Made by a program: the position numbers and the translations under genes
The notes under the pieces: generated by a model
What the model saw: only the letters and a program-made list of their open reading frames with translations
Database searches by the model: none
What the model was told of the DNA's origin: nothing
From: an uncultured Desulfovibrionaceae bacterium
Lineage (GTDB): Bacteria > Desulfobacterota > Desulfovibrionia > Desulfovibrionales > Desulfovibrionaceae
Direction of reading: 5' to 3'
NCBI GenBank assembly: GCA_947037905.1
Contig: CAMQUX010000062.1
Span: forward strand, 1-7,761
Length of the DNA: 7,761 bases
Shown: one piece after another, positions 1-7,500 of the stretch
Layout of the letters: the number at the start of each line of letters is the position of its first letter
Position numbering within the stretch: the stretch's first letter is position 1

Positions 1-72
1 TGCAGGATACCTAACGTGTAGACAAGAAACTATAGTACAAGAATAAAAAACAAAGGATATGTTTACAATAAT

Positions 73-1536
<1,464 letters not shown>

Positions 1537-1556
1537 TTTATTTCCTTAAGCTATAT

Positions 1557-1590
1557 TAAACTATAAGAGATACTAAACTATACGAGGTAC
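1557..1590. repeat. 17-bp tandem duplication at the end of gatC
   Basis: Two directly adjacent 17-bp units, 1557-1573 and 1574-1590, match at 15 of 17 positions, including the nine-base core taaactata. The second unit on the plus strand encodes the last residues of GatC (VPRIV) and the first two bases of its TAG stop. The other unit lies in the gap before gatA and is a decayed, out-of-frame copy of those codons. The match was read directly by aligning the two units by eye. Confidence 0.75.
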
Positions 1591-1863
1591 TACAAAAAAC
1601 TCACCCTCTTTTTCTGGCGCGTTTGATAATATTTCTTCTCGACTATAATCTTTTGCTACAATATCTTCTCGTAAAAAAGTGCTTTCATCTACTGGGGAAT
1701 ATAGTGGTTCTACATTTTCTGTATCAACTACTGATAATGTATCCATATACGCTAAAATATTAACAAGCTGTGGGGTGTATTCGGCTATTTTCTCTTTAGA
1801 AAGCTCTAAGCGAGAGAGTTTTGCTATTCTTGCTACCATGTTCTCATCTATATTATTACTCAT
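1573..1863 (-). CDS. gatC: Glutamyl/aspartyl-tRNA amidotransferase subunit C
   Basis: GatC is the small subunit of GatCAB. It wraps around and stabilises the GatA-GatB interface and has no catalytic site of its own. At 96 residues it has the usual length. Family landmarks are an N-terminal helix with VARIAKLSRLELSKE (residues 10-24), the helix ending QLVNILAYMDTL (32-43), the central VDTENVEPLYSP (46-57), LREDIV (64-69), and the C-terminal NAPEKEGEFFVVPRIV block (81-96), which matches the family pattern NAPxxxxxFFxVPxV. The start is supported by AAGGA at 1869-1873, 5 bases upstream. gatA begins 36 bp downstream in the same direction. The last codons lie inside a short tandem duplication (1557-1590) that has not altered the conserved VPRIV ending. 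Confidence 0.95.
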   Translation of the reverse strand: MSNNIDENMVARIAKLSRLELSKEKIAEYTPQLVNILAYMDTLSVVDTENVEPLYSPVDESTFLREDIVAKDYSREEILSNAPEKEGEFFVVPRIV

Positions 1864-1921
1864 ACATATCCTTATACTATTAAACTTTTCAACTCTATTT
1901 TGAAGTGAGTCTTATCTGCTT

Positions 1922-2027
1922 TTTAAAGTTTTTTATCGTAAATTACTTGCTTTAATATTATTTGTCGTAAAGTTACCTATCTCAAAGTTACTTATCTCAA
2001 AATTTCTTGAGCCTAAAGTTTCTTGAG
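1922..2027. repeat. Degenerate ~15-bp tandem repeat array
   Basis: About seven head-to-tail units of 14-16 bp run from 1922 to 2027. The four clearest start at 1966, 1981, 1996 and 2012, with a plus-strand consensus near c-k-y-a-a-a-g-t-t-w-c-t-t-r-w. By eye, neighbouring clear units agree at 12/15, 11/15 and 13/16 positions. The units at 1922-1965 are more decayed and could be partly chance in AT-rich DNA. The array fills most of the lipoprotein-gatC gap and its last unit covers the lipoprotein stop codon and final codons (LKKL). One unit boundary also forms a small inverted repeat, ctcaa/ttgag, at 1996-2011. I do not recognise it as a named repeat family. Confidence 0.6.
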
Positions 2028-4136
2028 CATTTCTCTTTGTAGGTCACGCTCTTCTTCCTCTAACAGCTCATCAAAATCAGATACTTTTTCTAACTTTTTT
2101 TGCGCTTTTAATCGTGCTTCTTCTTCCTGTTGTATTGTTCTTTCTTCTAATCTTTTCTTTCTATCTATTTTAGCTTGTTTTATTTTTTCAATATCTTCTT
2201 TTAATGTTAGCGCACTTGCTGGAACTGCTTTTGTTGTTGAAGGGCTAAATATGTATAATTTTTGCTTAACTTTACCATCGTTTGTCCATGATAATGGCGC
2301 CATTCCTTTGTTGGTTTCTATTTCAACAAGACTACTATTTATAGAACTCGGTGTCCAAGAAGCTCGGAGTCTGCCCATTTTTGAGGTAAATATTATAAAA
2401 TCATAACCAAGTGCAGACCAAAAATCAGGAGTTATTTGCCCGTTACGTGCAAAAGCTTTTTTCATGGCCACTGCATTTGGTGAAAAATCATACCAGCTAC
2501 TTGGTGCTATTACATTTCCATAATATGTTTTATCAAAAGATGTGCCCTTTTTCATAGACCTTGCCCAAAGTTCTGGACCCATAAATAACACTTCTCCTCC
2601 ATCATAAAAGAAGAAATTTGGAATTAAACTTTCTGCCTGCTTCCAGCCATCAGCTATAAACACGGCGTCAAAAGGGACTACTACTTCTTGTTCTTCATCA
2701 ATATCTTTTAGAAGCTCTTCTTCGGCTGCTAGTAAATTCTGCTCTTCTTCAAGTTTCTCTTCTTGTCCTGTTGAAAGAAGTTTTTCAACTACTTTTCCCC
2801 AACTTGTGGTTTTATTACTTTTATAACTTGCACTTGCTACAAGTTCTAATTCTTTTTCTTCTGCAACTTCTTCAAATAGTGATGCCATTTCTCTACCAAA
2901 ACGCTCTTCAGGATACAGTACTGCTACTCGCTTTATACCAACCTCATTTTTTGCATACTCGAGCACATTGCTTACTTGGTCATATGGTGATGGGAAAAAA
3001 CGCCAAACTCCATCTCCTTCTTCTCGTTCACCAACTGATGCTGTGAAAGAAAATATAGGATGACGTTTAGCTATATCTTTAGATGCTAATTGTTCTAATT
3101 TATCAGCCTCTAAAGGACCGCCTATTATTATAAAATGCTTTGGGAGCGCTTCGACTTCTGCCAGCCAATTGCCCGATTCACTGTTTATTATCTTAACAGA
3201 TAAACTTTCGCCTTTTTCTTGCAATTCCCACTGTGCTATATTTACTCCACGAACAATTTCCCAACCAAATTTACCATAACGTCCTGATAATGGTAAGACA
3301 AGCGCAATACCTTGTTGTGGTATTCCATATTTATCTTCTAAATCAACTAATATATTATCCATCCAAACCATATCCTCTAGTTGACTTGAGGATACTGTGT
3401 CTTGTAAAATTGGCCAAATTTTCGCCCAAAGTCGTTCATCTTTTATAGCAGCTCGGCTTGTTCGTTCAAAAAGAATAATATTATAAGGGAATTTATGTTG
3501 TAGTTCTGGACGAATAAAACTCGCAAATTTTGCAACTTCTCTGTCGCTACTTTCTTCTAAATGATTTTTGAGTAATTCTTCATATTGCAAGCGCAATTCT
3601 TTGTTTTGTAACTGAGCGTAAATATCTGAAAAAACAACGAGGGTTTCTCCAATATCGTCTCTTTCGAGCATAAAACTGCTTAAAAGTAGATAAATTTGCG
3701 AATACACATCTTTAGGAACAGTATTCATATAGTAAACTTGAGCTAAGTAAGATTTTAATGCGTCATATTGCTCTGTTTCATTGAGCACTGAAAGATATAA
3801 GAAATTCCACTCCCATGTATCTCTTACTGCAGAATCTAAATTAAGAAGCGCACCAAGAGCTAGTTCTGCCTCAAGATATTTCTTAACATAATAACTACTT
3901 GCAGCATACCGGTAAAGCATTTCCTTTCTTTCTTCCACGCTAAGAGTCGGAAGCTTTATTAGCTCCACATAGTACATTCTTGCTTCTTCGTATTTTTTCG
4001 CCTGCCACGCCTTATCTGCATCTTCTAGCGTATATTTTTCTATAAATTCAGGAGGTGTTTCAACAGGAGGAGACTGCGTTCCTGAACATGCAGCGAGAAG
4101 AAGAAATAAACAGATTATTATTTTATTTTGAAACAT
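2013..4136 (-). CDS. LpoA-like outer-membrane lipoprotein (penicillin-binding protein activator family)
   Basis: This is a 707-residue lipoprotein precursor. It has a basic N-terminus, a hydrophobic stretch (6-16) and a lipobox LLAAC with Cys17 as the lipidated residue. Ser at +2 favours the outer membrane. Residues about 36-215 are helical and TPR-like (for example DADKAWQAKKYEEARMYYVE). Residues about 275-590 form a periplasmic-binding-protein type I domain: IALVLPLSGRYGKFGWEIVRG (277 on), VAVLYPEERFGREM (404 on), FDAVFIADG (489-497) and LFMGPELW (517-524). This order and length match LpoA, which in Enterobacteria activates the peptidoglycan synthase PBP1A from the outer membrane. Two additions are unusual: an acidic insertion (about 456-486) just before FDAVF, and a charged coiled-coil-like tail (about 644-707). 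The start is supported by AAGG at 4144-4147, 7 bases upstream. It heads a likely operon with gatC and gatA. The family assignment is good; the PBP partner and function here are inferred. It could instead be a ligand-binding envelope protein of the same superfamily. Confidence 0.85.
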   Translation of the reverse strand: MFQNKIIICLFLLLAACSGTQSPPVETPPEFIEKYTLEDADKAWQAKKYEEARMYYVELIKLPTLSVEERKEMLYRYAASSYYVKKYLEAELALGALLNLDSAVRDTWEWNFLYLSVLNETEQYDALKSYLAQVYYMNTVPKDVYSQIYLLLSSFMLERDDIGETLVVFSDIYAQLQNKELRLQYEELLKNHLEESSDREVAKFASFIRPELQHKFPYNIILFERTSRAAIKDERLWAKIWPILQDTVSSSQLEDMVWMDNILVDLEDKYGIPQQGIALVLPLSGRYGKFGWEIVRGVNIAQWELQEKGESLSVKIINSESGNWLAEVEALPKHFIIIGGPLEADKLEQLASKDIAKRHPIFSFTASVGEREEGDGVWRFFPSPYDQVSNVLEYAKNEVGIKRVAVLYPEERFGREMASLFEEVAEEKELELVASASYKSNKTTSWGKVVEKLLSTGQEEKLEEEQNLLAAEEELLKDIDEEQEVVVPFDAVFIADGWKQAESLIPNFFFYDGGEVLFMGPELWARSMKKGTSFDKTYYGNVIAPSSWYDFSPNAVAMKKAFARNGQITPDFWSALGYDFIIFTSKMGRLRASWTPSSINSSLVEIETNKGMAPLSWTNDGKVKQKLYIFSPSTTKAVPASALTLKEDIEKIKQAKIDRKKRLEERTIQQEEEARLKAQKKLEKVSDFDELLEEEERDLQREMLKKL

Positions 4137-4172
4137 ATTTTTACCTTAAATTAAAAACTTTTCCATTTTGCT

Positions 4173-4199
4173 TTTATAGTTCTAAGGAGTTTCTTGCAA
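4173..4199 (-). promoter_or_regulatory. Putative sigma-70 promoter for the lipoprotein-gatC-gatA unit
   Basis: On the minus strand, TTGCAA (4194-4199) precedes TATAAA (4173-4178) with a 15-base spacer, or 16 if the -35 is read as TTTGCA. It lies between the dnaK terminator and the lipoprotein start, which is where a promoter is needed. The spacer is short and the DNA AT-rich, so this is a candidate only. Confidence 0.4.
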
Positions 4200-4238
4200 A
4201 CAATCAAGAATATCTTATAAAAAAGTCTTTTTTTGTAT

Positions 4239-4282
4239 AAAAAAGCCTCAATTGAACGTATTATTTTCAATTGAGGCTTTTT
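4239..4282 (-). terminator. Intrinsic terminator of dnaK
   Basis: A perfect 17-bp inverted repeat (4240-4256 with 4266-4282, core gcctcaattgaa/ttcaattgaggc) encloses a 9-base loop. In the minus-strand transcript it ends in GGC followed by six U, about 70 bases after the dnaK stop. The plus-strand reading also ends in five T, so it could work in both directions, although no plus-strand gene is seen here. It separates the chaperone unit from the lipoprotein unit. Confidence 0.92.
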
Positions 4283-4352
4283 ATAATATAAGCTTATTAC
4301 TACAAATCTATACTATAACATCATTATTATGGTCATATGTATAAATTAAAAA

Positions 4353-6254
4353 CTAATCTTTCTTTACTTCAGTGTAATCAGCGTCCACAACATCATCATT
4401 TGGTGCGGCTTCAGCTGCTGCTTCTTCGCCACCTTGTGCGGTTTCACCTTGTGACTGTTGTGCATACAATTTTTCTGCTAATTTATGCGCAGCTTTTGCT
4501 AGATTATCTGTTGCAAGTGTTATTGCATTTGTATCTTCTGTTGCTAACTGTATTTTTAAATCTGCAATATATGCTTCTATCTCAGCCTTTAACTCTGCAT
4601 CAGCTTTATCGCCTGCATCTACTAAAGATTTTTCTGTGCTATAAATTAAGCTATCAGCACCATTTCTTGCTTCGATTAATTCTTTACGAACTTTATCACC
4701 TTCTGCATTTACTTCTGCTTCTTTTACTAAACGATCTACGTCTGTATCAGATAAACCACTTGAAGAAGTAATTTGGATAGACTGTTCTTTGCCTGTTCCT
4801 AAATCTTTTGCAGAAACATGCACGATACCATTAGCATCGATATCAAAAGCAACTTCAACTTGCGGAACTCCACGTGGTGCTGGTGCTATACCTGCAAGTT
4901 CAAAGCGACCTAGTTGCATATTATCTGATGACATTGGACGCTCACCTTGCAGTACTACTATAGATACTGCTGGTTGATTGTCTGCAGCTGTTGTAAACAC
5001 ATTACTTTTACGTGTTGGAATTGTTGTATTTCTTTCAATAAGCTTAGTCATTACGCCGCCTGCTGTTTCTATTCCTAGAGACAGTGGAGTAACATCTAAA
5101 AGAAGCACATCTTTTACATCGCCTGCTAAAATACCACCTTGAATAGCTGCACCCATGGCAACAACTTCGTCAGGATTTACGCTACGGTTTGCTTCTTTAC
5201 CAAAGAATTTAGATACTTTTTCTTGTACTAATGGCATACGAGTCATACCACCAACAAGAATTACTTCGTCTATATCTGATGCGGATAGACCCGCATCTTT
5301 TAGTGCTGTTTTACACGGCTCAATTGTACGTTCTACTAAATCATCAACTAATTTTTCAAGCTTTGAGCGGCTTATTTTAATAAGTAAATGCTTAGGACCA
5401 TTTTGGTCTGCTGTTATAAATGGAAGATTTATTTCTGTTTCCATTGAAGAAGAGAGTTCTTTTTTTGCTTTCTCTGCTGCTTCTTTTAAGCGCTGTAACG
5501 CCATACGGTCTTGAGTTAAATCTATACCGTGTTCTTTTTTAAATTCATCTACAAGATATTCGATTACTCTTTGGTCGAAATCTTCTCCACCTAAGAATGT
5601 ATCTCCTGTACTTGCAAGAACTTCTACAACATTATCGCCAACTTCTAGAACTGACACGTCAAATGTTCCGCCACCAAGATCAAATACTACGATTTTTTCG
5701 TTGGTTTTTCTATCGAATCCGTAAGCTAAAGACGCTGCTGTTGGTTCGTTTATTATACGTTTTACTTCAAGCCCTGCTATTTTACCTGCATCTTTTGTTG
5801 CTTGACGTTGTGCGTCGTTAAAATATGCTGGTACTGTTATAACTGCTTCTGTTACTGGTTCACCTAAGTATGCTTCTGCATCACTTTTAAGTTTTTGCAA
5901 GATCATTGCAGATACTTCTGGTGGGCTATATTTTTTGCCGTCTACTTGAACCCAAGCGTCGCCATTTGGACCTGCTACGATTTCGTACGGACAGTGTTTT
6001 TTCCATTTTGTTACTTCTGGAGAATCTAAACGACAACCCATTAAGCGTTTGATGGCAAATACTGTTTTTTCTGGATTAGTTACAGCCTGACGTTTAGCTA
6101 TTTCCCCTACTAAGCGTTCTTTGTCTGTAAAGCCAACTATTGAAGGTGTTGTTCTGCCACCTTCTGGATTTGTTATACATTTAGGGTCTTTTCCTTCCAT
6201 TACGTAAACGCAAGAATTAGTTGTCCCCAAATCTATTCCTATTATCTTACCCAT
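4353..6254 (-). CDS. dnaK: Molecular chaperone DnaK (Hsp70)
   Basis: DnaK is an ATP-driven cytosolic chaperone that binds exposed hydrophobic segments and works with DnaJ and GrpE. At 633 residues it is full length. All three Hsp70 signatures are present: IDLGTTNS (7-14), VFDLGGGTFDVSVL (190-203) and VILVGGMTRMPLVQEKV (331-347). The interdomain linker VLLLDVTPLSLGIET (383-397) leads into the substrate-binding domain with its GERPMSSDN loop (437-445), the helical lid (about 510-600), and a Gly/Ala/Glu-rich tail ending in DDVVDADYTEVKKD. The insertion around 79-104 is the kind found in Gram-negative DnaK proteins. It has five cysteines (15, 26, 74, 88, 314); Cys15 is the common one, and Cys74 stands where Arg or Lys is usual (RLMGCRLD). 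It follows grpE by 100 bp. No dnaJ follows: a terminator lies about 70 bases past the stop. The start is supported by AGGAG at 6264-6268. Confidence 0.98.
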   Translation of the reverse strand: MGKIIGIDLGTTNSCVYVMEGKDPKCITNPEGGRTTPSIVGFTDKERLVGEIAKRQAVTNPEKTVFAIKRLMGCRLDSPEVTKWKKHCPYEIVAGPNGDAWVQVDGKKYSPPEVSAMILQKLKSDAEAYLGEPVTEAVITVPAYFNDAQRQATKDAGKIAGLEVKRIINEPTAASLAYGFDRKTNEKIVVFDLGGGTFDVSVLEVGDNVVEVLASTGDTFLGGEDFDQRVIEYLVDEFKKEHGIDLTQDRMALQRLKEAAEKAKKELSSSMETEINLPFITADQNGPKHLLIKISRSKLEKLVDDLVERTIEPCKTALKDAGLSASDIDEVILVGGMTRMPLVQEKVSKFFGKEANRSVNPDEVVAMGAAIQGGILAGDVKDVLLLDVTPLSLGIETAGGVMTKLIERNTTIPTRKSNVFTTAADNQPAVSIVVLQGERPMSSDNMQLGRFELAGIAPAPRGVPQVEVAFDIDANGIVHVSAKDLGTGKEQSIQITSSSGLSDTDVDRLVKEAEVNAEGDKVRKELIEARNGADSLIYSTEKSLVDAGDKADAELKAEIEAYIADLKIQLATEDTNAITLATDNLAKAAHKLAEKLYAQQSQGETAQGGEEAAAEAAPNDDVVDADYTEVKKD

Positions 6255-6263
6255 TAGACTTGT

Positions 6264-6268
6264 CTCCT
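6264..6268 (-). promoter_or_regulatory. dnaK ribosome binding site
   Basis: AGGAG on the minus strand lies 9 bases before the dnaK ATG and fixes the start at 6254. It matters because the predicted start point of the dnaK-proximal promoter falls in or beside it. Confidence 0.8.
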
Positions 6269-6272
6269 AAAA

Positions 6273-6302
6273 ATTATATATCATTTTAAAAATTACTTTC
6301 AA
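6273..6302 (-). promoter_or_regulatory. Promoter-like sequence directly upstream of dnaK
   Basis: On the minus strand, TTGAAA (6297-6302) is followed after 18 bases by a perfect TATAAT (6273-6278). An alternative -10, TATATA (6275-6280), has a 16-base spacer. The predicted transcript would start near 6266-6268, in or just before the AGGAG of dnaK, leaving a leader of only about 12-14 nt. It could give dnaK transcripts independent of grpE, or it may be a chance match in an AT-rich gap. Confidence 0.45.
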
Positions 6303-6354
6303 TACTTAAAATAAACATGCTTTTTTATCTGTAAAGAGTTGCTCGCTAAATTTC

Positions 6355-6945
6355 TTATGATTTTTTTACTACAACTTTTGCAGGACGAAGCACTCTTCCT
6401 TTTAAATTATAACCACGTTGCACTATTTGTACTACATGATTTTCTGGATGACTTGATGCTGCGTCTGTACCTACGGCCTCATGAATAGTTGGGTCAAACT
6501 CTTCACCTTCTGCTCCAATTGCCACTAGACCATTTTGAGCAATTACATCTAAAAACATTTTTCGTGTCATATCAACACCAAGTACAAAGTTCTTACAGCT
6601 ATCAGCAACACTTGATGAATACTGTAAGGCAAGATCTAAATTATCAAGAATAGGCAATAAATCTGCTAGCACTTTTTCGCTCGCATATTTACGAATATCA
6701 TCTGCCTCACGGTCAAGGCGACGTTTTACGTTTTCCACTTCTGCTAAAGCACGAAGACGTATATCCTCTGCTTTCTTCTCTACATCGCAACTAGGGCAAA
6801 TGAATTCTTTGCACTGAGCGGCTAAAAGTTCCTTGTCTAATTCTCGGTCTAAGCCTTCTGAGAGTATCTCTGCAAACTTATCAAAGTCCTTAGCTTGATT
6901 CGTTTCTTGTTTCAAGTCAGCTTCTTGATTCTTTTCCTTTTCCAT
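6355..6945 (-). CDS. grpE: Nucleotide exchange factor GrpE
   Basis: GrpE is a homodimeric cytosolic co-chaperone that drives ADP release from DnaK. The product is 196 residues, the usual length. A charged N-terminus leads to a long coiled-coil region (about 55-95, including RLRALAEVENVKRRLDRE), then a short helical part (LLPILDNLDLALQ, 96-108), then the C-terminal beta domain. The family signature is clear: FDPTIHEAV (150-158) and RGYNLKGRVLRPAKVVV (177-193). Unusual is a cysteine cluster, Cys45-x4-Cys50-x2-Cys53 (CKEFICPSC), just before the coiled coil, plus Cys117. E. coli GrpE has no such cluster; my recollection is that some Desulfovibrio GrpE proteins do. The neighbour is dnaK, 100 bp downstream. 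hrcA is not upstream. The start is supported by AAGGGG at 6957-6962, with a rather long 11-base spacing. Confidence 0.97.
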   Translation of the reverse strand: MEKEKNQEADLKQETNQAKDFDKFAEILSEGLDRELDKELLAAQCKEFICPSCDVEKKAEDIRLRALAEVENVKRRLDREADDIRKYASEKVLADLLPILDNLDLALQYSSSVADSCKNFVLGVDMTRKMFLDVIAQNGLVAIGAEGEEFDPTIHEAVGTDAASSHPENHVVQIVQRGYNLKGRVLRPAKVVVKKS

Positions 6946-6956
6946 TGGCTTTTATT

Positions 6957-6962
6957 CCCCTT
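6957..6962 (-). promoter_or_regulatory. grpE ribosome binding site
   Basis: AAGGGG on the minus strand lies 11 bases before the ATG at 6945. The spacing is longer than ideal, which suggests moderate initiation. No better in-frame start is available, since the in-frame ATG at 6990 meets a stop after five codons. Confidence 0.6.
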
Positions 6963-7085
6963 AGCTTTGTTCTTATTGCCTTCTGCACATCTGTGGCGTT
7001 TATTGTTCTTTAAGCTTCATGTCTTTCTTTAGTCTATTTCTTTCTGCTTAAAGATTTATGCTTAACACAAAAAATTTATCATTTT

Positions 7086-7113
7086 AATGTAAGCACAAAA
7101 AAAAATCTGTCAA
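7086..7113 (-). promoter_or_regulatory. Sigma-70 promoter for grpE-dnaK
   Basis: On the minus strand a perfect TTGACA (7108-7113) is followed by a 16-base spacer containing a T9 run, then TACATT (7086-7091), four of six matches to the -10 consensus. It lies just downstream of the infA terminator. The predicted start near 7079 gives a leader of about 134 nt. No CIRCE repeat or convincing sigma-32 promoter is found, so the heat regulation of this unit, if any, is not visible. Confidence 0.6.
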
Positions 7114-7154
7114 TACCCTTTTCTCAAGTTCTACCACTTCAGGCGTTTTTTTGC

Positions 7155-7192
7155 AAAAAAAAATCTGCTTAATGGTAAGTTAAGCAAATTTT
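7155..7192 (-). terminator. Intrinsic terminator of infA
   Basis: In the minus-strand transcript a 13-bp stem (7180-7192 with 7160-7172, core UGCUUAA/UUAAGCA, one G-U pair) closes a 7-base loop. It runs into a tract of nine U (7163-7155), part of which can also pair in the lower stem. It lies about 85 bases after the infA stop and before the grpE promoter, so infA and grpE are separate units. Confidence 0.85.
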
Positions 7193-7242
7193 ATGAAATG
7201 TCTATTATATTTATCAGGATGACTTAGCAAACTTTATGCAAT
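7183..7242. repeat. Imperfect 17-bp direct repeat downstream of infA
   Basis: Positions 7183-7199 and 7226-7242 match at 15 of 17 bases (agcaaaytttatgmaat), with starts 43 bp apart. The left copy overlaps an arm of the infA terminator and the right copy overlaps a 12-bp palindrome (7241-7252, ataatcgattat). Both were read by eye. Chance similarity in AT-rich DNA cannot be excluded. Confidence 0.45.
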
Positions 7243-7277
7243 AATCGATTATATTGTAAAGTATTCTCCATAAGGAA

Positions 7278-7496
7278 TTAGCGCATACGGAAAGTTATTC
7301 TTCCTCGGCTAAAATCGTAAGGAGAAATTTCTACCTTAACTTTATCGCCCGGTAGAATACGGATATAATGCTTACGCATTTTACCTGATATATGCCCTAA
7401 TATGTTATGTCCGTTTTGAAGTTCTACACGAAACATTGCGTTTGGTAGTGCTTCTTGAATAACGCCTTCAACTTCAATGGCTTCTTCTTTAGCCAT
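7278..7496 (-). CDS. infA: Translation initiation factor IF-1
   Basis: IF-1 binds the A site of the 30S subunit and helps IF-2 and IF-3 select the initiator tRNA. The protein is 72 residues, the standard bacterial length, and forms a single S1-type OB fold. Family landmarks are MAKEEAIEVEGVI (1-13), LPNAMFRVELQNG (17-29), HISGKMRKHYIRILPGDKVKVE (35-56) and the C-terminal RGRITFRMR (64-72). The start is fixed by a perfect AAGGAGG 4 bases upstream. It is a single-gene transcript: its own promoter lies 94-122 bases before the start, and a terminator lies about 85 bases after the stop. The leader contains a perfect inverted repeat that could regulate it. Confidence 0.98.
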   Translation of the reverse strand: MAKEEAIEVEGVIQEALPNAMFRVELQNGHNILGHISGKMRKHYIRILPGDKVKVEISPYDFSRGRITFRMR

Positions 7497-7500
7497 TTGT

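Larger units (their letters stand above)
6946..7277. other. infA-grpE intergenic region (332 bp)
   Basis: This gene-free stretch holds, in transcription order, the infA 3' region with a 12-bp palindrome and a direct repeat, the infA terminator (7155-7192), the grpE promoter (7086-7113) and a grpE leader of about 130 nt. The leader contains two direct copies of tgcttaa (7045-7051, 7059-7065) and two tiny open frames (MKLKEQ from 7020, MCRRQ from 6990). I see no tRNA, CIRCE element or longer conserved RNA structure. Confidence 0.7.

Noticed and set aside
1864..1970. A separate promoter for gatC
   Set aside because: Several AT-rich -10-like hexamers exist, but none has a -35 at acceptable spacing; read-through from the lipoprotein promoter is simpler.
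4337..4771. Long plus-strand open frame opposite the dnaK 3' end, rich in Leu and His
   Set aside because: It is antisense to the dnaK coding sequence, has extreme Leu-rich composition produced by reading the complement of lid and tail codons, and has no recognisable domain or supported ribosome binding site. The other antisense frames over dnaK, gatA and the lipoprotein gene were dismissed for the same reasons.
6973..7020. Two tiny upstream open frames in the grpE leader (MKLKEQ and MCRRQ)
   Set aside because: Six and five codons are expected by chance in a 130-nt leader, they lack good ribosome binding sites, and they have no leader-peptide signature.
7123..7128. CTTGAG on the minus strand as a sigma-32 -35 element for grpE
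   Set aside because: No CCCCAT-like -10 is found 13-15 bases downstream; the TTGACA promoter beside it explains the region better.
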